DNA of 6,488 nucleotides from contig JAJZKJ010000130.1 of assembly GCA_021804195.1 (NCBI GenBank), forward strand, positions 1 to 6,488. Reading direction: 5' to 3'. The notes under the pieces were generated by a model, which searched no databases, was not told the DNA's origin, and saw nothing but the letters and a program-made list of their open reading frames with translations. The position numbers and the translations under genes are program-made. This DNA is from Acidobacteriota bacterium. GTDB lineage: Bacteria; Planctomycetota; Phycisphaerae; WQYP01; JAJZKJ01. Numbering within the stretch: the first letter of the stretch is position 1; the number at the start of each line of letters is the position of its first letter. Below, piece by piece: positions 1-4,911 of this stretch.

Positions 1-6
1 GGATAG

Positions 7-594
7 GTGCTGATGGCGGCCGACATTCTGGCCTTTCGCGCGCAGTGGGTCCCGGTAGGCCGCGATCAGAAGCAGCATGTGGAGATCTGCCGCGACCTGG
101 CGATGAATTTCAATCGCGCCTATGGTGAAATTCTCACCGTGCCCGAAGCCTTGATTCAAGCCGAGGTTGAGACCATCCCCGGCACCGACGGCCGCAAGAT
201 GAGCAAAAGCTACGGCAACGTGCTGCCGCTATTTGGCGAGGCCCAAGGGCTGCGCAAGCTGATTATGCGCATTCCCACGGATTCCACGCCGGTGGAGGCG
301 CCGAAAGATCCCGAGACCGCGCTGCCGTTTCAGCTTTTCCGTCATTTCGCCACGCCGGCCGAGCGCGACGAAATGGCGGCACGGCTGCGCCAGGGTGGCA
401 CTGGATGGGCCGCGGTGAAACAAGCGCTGGCGGAGGTGCTGGAGCGCGAGCTGGCCGAGCCGCGGCGGCGGTATCAGGATTGGCTGGGCGACCGCAAACG
501 GCTGCATGCCGCCCTGGATGAGGGCGGGGAAAAGGCCCGGGCACAGGCGGAAAAACTACTGCGGGAAGTGCGCCGCGCCGCGGGCGTGAGATAA
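7..594 (+). CDS. trpS: Tryptophanyl-tRNA synthetase, C-terminal part (5' end not in window)
   Basis: This is the C-terminal 195 residues or so of a class I aminoacyl-tRNA synthetase that charges tRNA-Trp with tryptophan in the cytoplasm. Visible family blocks are MAADIL at the start, VPVGRDQKQH (residues 16-25 of this fragment), FNRAYGE, and the ATP-binding KMSKS loop (residues 64-68, bases 196-210) inside GTDGRKMSKSYGN. After it comes the helical anticodon-binding region, ending in a basic, Ala-rich helix. The family is usually about 320-350 residues, so some 130-150 N-terminal residues, including the HIGH-like motif, are missing. The reading frame is closed upstream by TAG at bases 4-6, exactly where other TrpS proteins have Tyr-Pro before Val-Leu. 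The GTG at 7-9 is therefore probably an internal Val codon, not a start. I cannot tell a contig-edge error from a truncated gene. The neighbouring gene is convergent and functionally unrelated. Confidence 0.93.
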   Translation: MLMAADILAFRAQWVPVGRDQKQHVEICRDLAMNFNRAYGEILTVPEALIQAEVETIPGTDGRKMSKSYGNVLPLFGEAQGLRKLIMRIPTDSTPVEAPKDPETALPFQLFRHFATPAERDEMAARLRQGGTGWAAVKQALAEVLERELAEPRRRYQDWLGDRKRLHAALDEGGEKARAQAEKLLREVRRAAGVR

Positions 595-674
595 AAAACC
601 GGGCTTTATCCTGAAGCAATCCGGACGCGGGGGCCAGAAGCAGATGCCCGCTTCAAGAAGAAAAAGACGAAGAA

Positions 675-1145
675 TTAATTCAGCTTTTTGCGGGTGAAGT
701 ACAGGCCGGCGAAGCCCAGCAAGCCCAGGATCCAAGTGGGGTTTTCGGGCGAGGGGTGGTCTTCATCGCAACGGTGATGATGATGATGACAATCGCCATT
801 CCCATTTCCGCCGTTATCACCGTTGCTGCCTTGTCCGCCCCCGCTGTCGGTGAAGTTATTGCCGCAGCCGTTATCATGACCGTGGCTGTCAAATGAGAAC
901 GGATGAGAGCCTAAATTTCCGAGGCCGCTGGAATTATTACTATTGAAATTATTCTTGCCCGGTGACCAATGATTCTGGTTGGAATTGGCATTGAACCCAC
1001 CGAACCCCCCGAGATGCCGGTTCTGCGGCTGATTCTGATTCGGACTCTGGCCGAACTGTCCCAGGGACAAGATTGCCAGCGAGCGCACGGGCGGGCGTGG
1101 CTGGGCGCCGGCGCCGAAGAGGAGTAACGCGAGTATAAAAGTCAT
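675..1145 (-). CDS. Small secreted Asn/Gly-rich protein with His5 cluster and PEP-CTERM-like C-terminal anchor
   Basis: I do not recognise this as a named family. The predicted 156-residue protein has three parts. A short hydrophobic N-terminus (about residues 1-15, TFILALLLFGAGA) looks like a signal peptide with an AGA-Q cleavage site, though without the usual Lys/Arg. A low-complexity middle (about 34-118) is roughly half Asn and Gly, with about 20 of each, plus Gln, Ser and His. The C-terminus has a Cys-His5-Arg-Cys cluster (119-126, a possible metal site), an acidic DED, then PENPT, a hydrophobic stretch (about 138-150) and a basic RKK end. Motif, membrane helix and basic tail match the layout of PEP-CTERM sorting signals read by exosortases, but the motif is PEN, not PEP. 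ATG at 1145 is preferred because GGGAG lies six bases upstream; 1151 is a close alternative. The longer frame from 1247 would begin upstream of the likely promoter. AAT/AAC-rich codons make this gene more AT-rich than its neighbours. Expression is likely independent of the upstream gene. That it is a real gene is likely; anchoring by exosortase is inferred. Confidence 0.72.
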   Translation of the reverse strand: MTFILALLLFGAGAQPRPPVRSLAILSLGQFGQSPNQNQPQNRHLGGFGGFNANSNQNHWSPGKNNFNSNNSSGLGNLGSHPFSFDSHGHDNGCGNNFTDSGGGQGSNGDNGGNGNGDCHHHHHRCDEDHPSPENPTWILGLLGFAGLYFTRKKLN

Positions 1146-1151
1146 GTGCAT

Positions 1152-1156
1152 CTCCC
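1152..1156 (-). promoter_or_regulatory. Ribosome binding site deciding the start of the small secreted protein
   Basis: GGGAG on the minus strand lies six bases before the ATG at 1145 and directly against the ATG at 1151. The spacing favours initiation at 1145. It also argues against the upstream ATG at 1247, which would place a poorly hydrophobic 34-residue leader before the signal-like segment. Confidence 0.5.
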
Positions 1157-1195
1157 ATCCGGTTGCGGTCAGGGAGGAAAGCGGACACTGGCTCA

Positions 1196-1224
1196 AATAT
1201 AGTCCAAATGATGGAAATAAGCAA
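1196..1224 (-). promoter_or_regulatory. Sigma-70-type promoter for the small secreted protein
   Basis: On the minus strand, TTGCTT (1219-1224) and TATATT (1196-1201) are separated by exactly 17 bases. The -10 matches the consensus at five of six positions, the -35 at three of six. Transcription would begin near 1189, giving a leader of about 40 bases to the ATG at 1151 or 1145. The site lies between the stop of the upstream membrane protein gene (1240-1242) and the small gene, in a locally AT-rich stretch. It suggests independent transcription and excludes translation from the ATG at 1247 on this transcript. Confidence 0.5.
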
Positions 1225-1236
1225 ATGAACGGCGGG

Positions 1237-1253
1237 GAGTCAGACATGAGTCA
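1237..1253. repeat. Short direct repeat GAGTCA x2 with 11-base period
   Basis: GAGTCA occurs at 1237-1242 and 1248-1253, separated by GACAT, so the two copies are one helical turn apart. The pair overlaps the last codons of the ligase-like gene. It is centred about 56 bases upstream of the predicted start of the small secreted protein's transcript, a position where activators often bind. No regulator is known from the window, and chance occurrence is quite possible. Confidence 0.2.
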
Positions 1254-2715
1254 CTGAATCCGCCGGGGCTGAGGGCGGCGGATTGAGCGGCCGCGGCAGC
1301 CAGCCCTGCCATGTCTGGGGCCAGAACAGGGAAGAGCCAGCCGGGGTCTGCGGGCGGGTTTTCTGTTTGCGGCTCTGCAGCCAGACGGTAAAGATCATGC
1401 CGTTGAGAAACCAGAACATCATGCCGCTCTCGCCGGCGAAGTAGGTGTAATCAAAGCAGTCGGCAAAACACGCCAGGTTGTATGCCAAAACGATCAAGGC
1501 CCAGAAATTCAAATCCTGGCTGATGCGGCGGTCGGCCGACATGCGCAGGGCAAAAGCCATGGCCAGAAAAATGGCCAGGGTATAGAGGGCCATGAGGGGC
1601 ACGCCGCCATCGAAAAGCCAGCTCGACCATTGAATTTCGGAATATAAAGGCTTGCTGTTGGGGTTGCTTTGGGTGCCGAAATAAAAATTCATCATGCCCC
1701 AGCGGCCCAGGCCGGCACCGAAGGGATATTTGGCCATGAAGATGGAGAAAGTGTCCTGCAGAAATTCACCGCGGTCCACTTCATAGAGATTTTCCTTTTG
1801 ACTTTTGCCGTGGCTGCCGGTGAGGGTCTGCAGGCGCTGCGTAATGGCCGATCCGCCGACCTGCAGCGCCCAGAGATAACTGCCCCCCAGCAGCACGACC
1901 AGGAGCATGGCCCAGCGGGCCAGACGCATCCATTGCTGGCGCCAGGCCATGGTGCCCGCCAGCACCACCATCATGATGGCCAGCATGACCATGACCGAAC
2001 GGATCTGGCAGAGCAGAATACAGAGCACGCCAACGCTCATGCTGCCCAGGGCAACAGCTTTCAGCCAGGATTTGGTTTGCGCGGTCAGGGTTAAGCCGAG
2101 GCCGAAGAGAATCGTCCACAGGCCGGCCACGCCGGCGCCGCCCGGGGTATCGGTCAGGCCCATGGGGCGGTAGATATATTTGCCATTGGCCAGCTGAATT
2201 TTCAAGCCAGCTTTAAAAGCTCCCAGGGCCTGCACCACGGGCGAGAGCGGGGGCTGAAAATGGCCGGGGAAATAGACTTGCAGGACGCCGAAAGAAGCGC
2301 TGAGGGCATAAAAAAGCCAGAGCAGGATGATGGTCCTGCGCATGATGGATTCATCCACCTCGAGCCGCGGCACCCACCAGGCGGGAGAAAGGATGGCCAG
2401 ATACATTACGGCTTGCGCCAGGCCGGAGAGCAGGGTATTGGTTTGCGGATTCAGGAGCGCGAATCCGATCACGATCATGACCCACAGCAAGGCGCCACTG
2501 GAGGGATGACGGCGGCCGCGCCAGGGCAGCAAGAATAACAAAGCCAGACTGGAGCCGAAGACGCCAAAACGGAAGACGATACGGAGGGGGCCGCTGTTGC
2601 CCACCAGGAGCAACAAGCGGGTAGCGATTTCAGCCAGAATGAAACCGGGCAGCACCCAGCGCAAGCGAGAATCGCCGGAAACGGCCGGGGTATTCAGAGA
2701 GGGAGCGCTGGCCAT
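1240..2715 (-). CDS. Polytopic membrane protein of the O-antigen ligase/polymerase (WaaL/Wzy-like) type
   Basis: This 491-residue protein is predicted to sit in the inner membrane with about ten or more hydrophobic segments, from residue 20 to about 446, followed by a Pro-rich cytosolic tail. Family-like signs are the Arg in YRPMGLTDTPGGAG (about 182-195), a transmembrane segment ending in QIRSVMV (Arg 239), a large soluble loop (about 290-365) that includes YPFGAGLGRWG (330-340), and SEIQWSSWLFDGGVP (359-373). These resemble the P-G-G-G and pre-helix motifs of O-antigen ligases and exopolysaccharide polymerases. The His often found before the last block is not obvious; Glu-Ile-Gln stands there. 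Such proteins join or polymerise undecaprenyl-linked glycans on the periplasmic face. The gene follows the WecA-like gene by 39 bases on the same strand, supporting a shared operon and glycan role. The ATG at 2715 has no clear Shine-Dalgarno sequence. I cannot tell ligase from polymerase by sequence alone, so no symbol is given. Confidence 0.8.
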   Translation of the reverse strand: MASAPSLNTPAVSGDSRLRWVLPGFILAEIATRLLLLVGNSGPLRIVFRFGVFGSSLALLFLLPWRGRRHPSSGALLWVMIVIGFALLNPQTNTLLSGLAQAVMYLAILSPAWWVPRLEVDESIMRRTIILLWLFYALSASFGVLQVYFPGHFQPPLSPVVQALGAFKAGLKIQLANGKYIYRPMGLTDTPGGAGVAGLWTILFGLGLTLTAQTKSWLKAVALGSMSVGVLCILLCQIRSVMVMLAIMMVVLAGTMAWRQQWMRLARWAMLLVVLLGGSYLWALQVGGSAITQRLQTLTGSHGKSQKENLYEVDRGEFLQDTFSIFMAKYPFGAGLGRWGMMNFYFGTQSNPNSKPLYSEIQWSSWLFDGGVPLMALYTLAIFLAMAFALRMSADRRISQDLNFWALIVLAYNLACFADCFDYTYFAGESGMMFWFLNGMIFTVWLQSRKQKTRPQTPAGSSLFWPQTWQGWLPRPLNPPPSAPADSVTHV

Positions 2716-2754
2716 GCGAAAGAGCGCGCAGCAACACGGCGGCTCGCAATGATT

Positions 2755-4224
2755 TTACTCTTTACCCGCGGCGGCGGCTTGCTGCTGGAGAGCGACAAGC
2801 AAACGGCTGCCCGCGGCGGCCAGGCTGGATTGAAATAATGCCACTACCTTGCCGGCGGCAATGGAGCTCAAATTGGCCTGGCGGCCGAAGGCCAGAACCA
2901 AAAGGCCCAGATGGGCGCCGGCCTCATCCAGAATCGGAATTTCCATTTTCCAATGCGGGGCGGACGTTTCCATTTCGGCTAAATTGACCTGGCGGTACCA
3001 GCCGGAATTCCATTCCATGGCGCAGTACGTGGCGCCTACCTGGGAGGCCATGGAACAAATGCCCAGCCAGGCTGCTTCTCCATCGGCGGCATTGGCGAGG
3101 CGCTCCGCGGTGGTTTGAACGGCGGCCAGCCGGGCGAGGGCGCGGCGCAAACTGATGCGGTCGGCGCGCTCGCCTTCCGGCTGCATGCCCTCAAAGCCCA
3201 GAGCCTGGATGCCGAACCAGGCGGCCGCGCTTAATGCCAGCACGGTGGGGGCCAGTTCAGCGTCAAAGCGCCGCTGAATGGCCAGCGAGCCGAGGGCCAG
3301 CGCGCCGGCCACGGCGTAGAGCAATATCACGGCCCGTTTCGGTCCCACGCCCAGACGCAATAACTGATGATGGATGTGGTCATGATCGGGGGCAAACAAC
3401 GATTTACCCCGGCGCCAGCGGCGAATGATTGCATGGCCGGTATCGAACAACGGCAGCGCCAGGGCCATGACCGGCACGGTCATGGCCACCAGGGTGGTGG
3501 ATTTTTCCGACCAGATGATGCCGAAGGCTCCGAGCAGGAAGCCGATGGTCAGACTGCCGGAGTCGCCGAGATAGATGGTGGCCGGGTTGAAATTAAATGC
3601 TAAAAATCCAATCAGCGCTCCGGCCAGAGGCAATGTCAGCATCAACAGAGCAAAATTGCCGGTGATCATGGCGGCCATCATCAGCGTCAGCGTCGCCAGC
3701 AGGGCGATGCCCGAGGCCAGTCCGTCCATGCCGTCAATTAAATTCATGGCGTTGGCGCAGACCAGCAACCAGAGCACAGTGATCGGAGCGCTGAGATGGT
3801 TCGCCAGCCCGGGGCTGATGCGCTGCAACAGCGGCAGGTGAACGAGCCAGCCGGAATGGGCGAGCCAGAGCGCGGCAGCGGCTTCGGCCGCGAGCTTGAT
3901 CCACCAGCGCAGATTGATGAGATCGTCGAGCAGTCCGGTGAGAAAAACCAGCAACAGCGGAAACAGCAGGACATGCAGGTTGGTGGTTTGCAGATAATGC
4001 GGCCGGTCGTAGCGATACTGCCACCAGCGCAGTGTAACCACCGCCAGTCCGGCCGCCAGCATGACGCCCACGCCGCCGATGCGGGGAATGGGCTGGGCCT
4101 GCAGCTTGCGGGGCGGGGCGGGGTGATCGAGCCAGCCAAAATAATGGGCCAGGTGGCGCAGCACCCAGGTCAGCGCCATGCATAACACCAGCGCCAACAG
4201 GCCATCCAAAACGAAAGAACGCAT
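2755..4224 (-). CDS. WecA/TagO-type undecaprenyl-phosphate N-acetylhexosamine-1-phosphate transferase with C-terminal extension
   Basis: This integral membrane enzyme of the MraY/WecA superfamily transfers a sugar-1-phosphate, usually GlcNAc-1-P, from its UDP form to undecaprenyl phosphate on the cytosolic face, the first step of many surface glycans. Counted from the ATG at 4224 (489 residues), family motifs are RKLQAQPIPRIGG (39-51), the Asp pair of LLDD (98-101), NAMNLIDGMDGLASG (158-172), NPATIYLGDSGS (213-224) and PDHDHIHHQLLRLG (279-292), the HIHH signature of the WecA branch. The membrane core ends near residue 340. A soluble tail of about 140 residues follows, with a GAF-like look that I infer only weakly; family members without a tail are about 320-380 residues. 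The frame also allows a TTG start at 4263 (502 residues) with AGGTGA eleven bases upstream. I prefer ATG 4224 because the protein then begins directly at the first membrane helix, as is typical. It probably leads an operon with the ligase/polymerase-like gene. The exact sugar substrate is unknown. Confidence 0.93.
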   Translation of the reverse strand: MRSFVLDGLLALVLCMALTWVLRHLAHYFGWLDHPAPPRKLQAQPIPRIGGVGVMLAAGLAVVTLRWWQYRYDRPHYLQTTNLHVLLFPLLLVFLTGLLDDLINLRWWIKLAAEAAAALWLAHSGWLVHLPLLQRISPGLANHLSAPITVLWLLVCANAMNLIDGMDGLASGIALLATLTLMMAAMITGNFALLMLTLPLAGALIGFLAFNFNPATIYLGDSGSLTIGFLLGAFGIIWSEKSTTLVAMTVPVMALALPLFDTGHAIIRRWRRGKSLFAPDHDHIHHQLLRLGVGPKRAVILLYAVAGALALGSLAIQRRFDAELAPTVLALSAAAWFGIQALGFEGMQPEGERADRISLRRALARLAAVQTTAERLANAADGEAAWLGICSMASQVGATYCAMEWNSGWYRQVNLAEMETSAPHWKMEIPILDEAGAHLGLLVLAFGRQANLSSIAAGKVVALFQSSLAAAGSRLLVALQQQAAAAGKE

Positions 4225-4293
4225 CGCAAATCCGCTTTGCCGGAAACAGACTTTCCGGCGCAATCACGTTGGGCTCACCTGGGCAGTGACGCG

Positions 4294-4323
4294 ATTATAT
4301 AGCGAATTGTTATGCAACATCCA
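4294..4323 (-). promoter_or_regulatory. Candidate promoter of the WecA-like/ligase-like operon
   Basis: The minus strand carries a perfect TATAAT at 4294-4299. The best -35 is TGGATG at 4318-4323, with an 18-base spacer and only three of six matches. Transcription would start near 4287. That is about 24 bases before the TTG at 4263 and about 63 before the ATG at 4224, and it would include the AGGTGA at 4275-4280. The strong -10 and the AT-rich setting support it; the weak -35 lowers confidence. Confidence 0.45.
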
Positions 4324-4334
4324 GTGGATATGAA
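4307..4334 (+). promoter_or_regulatory. Possible promoter of the divergent hypothetical gene
   Basis: TTGTTA (4307-4312) and TATGAA (4329-4334) lie 16 bases apart on the plus strand, each matching four of six consensus positions. The start would be near 4341, leaving a leader of about 85 bases. The element overlaps the minus-strand promoter candidate at 4294-4323, so the two would be back to back. This is weak evidence and could be chance in an AT-rich patch. Confidence 0.25.
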
Positions 4335-4425
4335 AATCACTACAGGGAGTGCAAAAGCCCGCACATGTAAACCGGAGGGGCGAGCGGCACGTCCGAAACG
4401 CCGGATTGAACGATAATGAAGGAAT

Positions 4426-4866
4426 ATGCCAGGACGCAAAACGGATCCACTCGAGGCGCTGCGGCAGAAGCTGCAGGCGCTGGGGTTTGAAATTCTGCCG
4501 GCGGATCAGCCCGGCCGCATTTTTGTGCGGCATCATGGCTGCGCGGCGGGGCTGAAGCGCAAGGAGGGGAGCGGAATCGAATTTTTCGCGCCTCCGGGGC
4601 GGATTGTGGCGGGCGAGCTGGCGCGGCTGATTGACCGCGGCTATCAGAAATTTCTAAAAACCGCCGATCGCGAAGTGCCGGCGGGCGCGGCCGATCTGCG
4701 CGCGTTATATGAATTCAACCGCGAACTGCGGTATGCCGCCGGCGCGCCGGTGCTCTATAACCAGAGCCTGGGCTCGGTCAGCGACCGCTATATCTATGAC
4801 CGGGTCTGGCACCGCGATGAAGGCCGCCAGCCCAAGGCGTGGGAAGAAGCAGAAGCCGGGCAGTAA
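4426..4866 (+). CDS. Conserved-looking cytosolic protein of unknown function
   Basis: This is a 146-residue soluble protein with no signal peptide or membrane segment. I recall similar uncharacterised proteins from Acidobacteriota but cannot name a domain. The N-terminal part (about 8-60) looks like a small alpha/beta unit: a helix (DPLEALRQKLQALG), then strands around FEILPA, RIFVRHHG and IEFFAPPG. The middle holds LARLIDRGYQKFLKT (65-79) and a helix LRALYEFNRELRYAAG (91-106). The most motif-like segment is LYNQSLGSVSDRYIYDRV (110-127), rich in Tyr, Asp and Arg and followed by WHRD. The C-terminus is charged and probably disordered. ATG 4426 is the first in-frame start after a TGA at 4417-4419. 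A GAAGGA sequence precedes it, but the gap is only two bases, which is unusually short. The gene is divergent from the WecA-like gene and convergent with the UbiD gene, 45 bases apart, so context gives no clear role. Confidence 0.75.
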   Translation: MPGRKTDPLEALRQKLQALGFEILPADQPGRIFVRHHGCAAGLKRKEGSGIEFFAPPGRIVAGELARLIDRGYQKFLKTADREVPAGAADLRALYEFNRELRYAAGAPVLYNQSLGSVSDRYIYDRVWHRDEGRQPKAWEEAEAGQ

Positions 4867-4911
4867 AAACGCACGGCTGATTTCGAGGCGCGGGCGCAAG
4901 CAACAAGAAAA

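Noticed and set aside
595..690. Terminator between the convergent trpS and small secreted protein genes
   Set aside because: The minus-strand T-run at 594-599 follows only a 4-base CCGG/CCGG pairing. The AAAAAG/CTTTTT inverted repeat (about 661-688) is all A-T with a long loop. GCGGG/CCCGC is not followed by a T-run. None is convincing.
774..788. GAT-repeat tract resembling a microsatellite
   Set aside because: It is simply five His codons in a row (four CAT, one CAC) in the small secreted protein. It could slip, but the tract is short and codes for a cluster flanked by Cys, so I treat it as coding.
1669..2094. 141-codon plus-strand frame opposite the ligase/polymerase-like gene
   Set aside because: It is antisense to membrane-protein coding sequence. 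Its Gln/His-rich composition is the mirror of Leu/Trp/Ala codons, and no independent signal supports it.
3734..4267. A 177-codon minus-strand frame starting at GTG 4267, well spaced from AGGTGA
   Set aside because: It overlaps the WecA-like gene in another frame and its protein is Arg/Ala/Pro/His-rich without motifs. The WecA frame carries all family motifs, so this one is a shadow despite its good ribosome-site spacing.
4867..4911. Terminator between the convergent unknown gene and ubiD
   Set aside because: The 45-base gap has no clear stem followed by a T-run on either strand.
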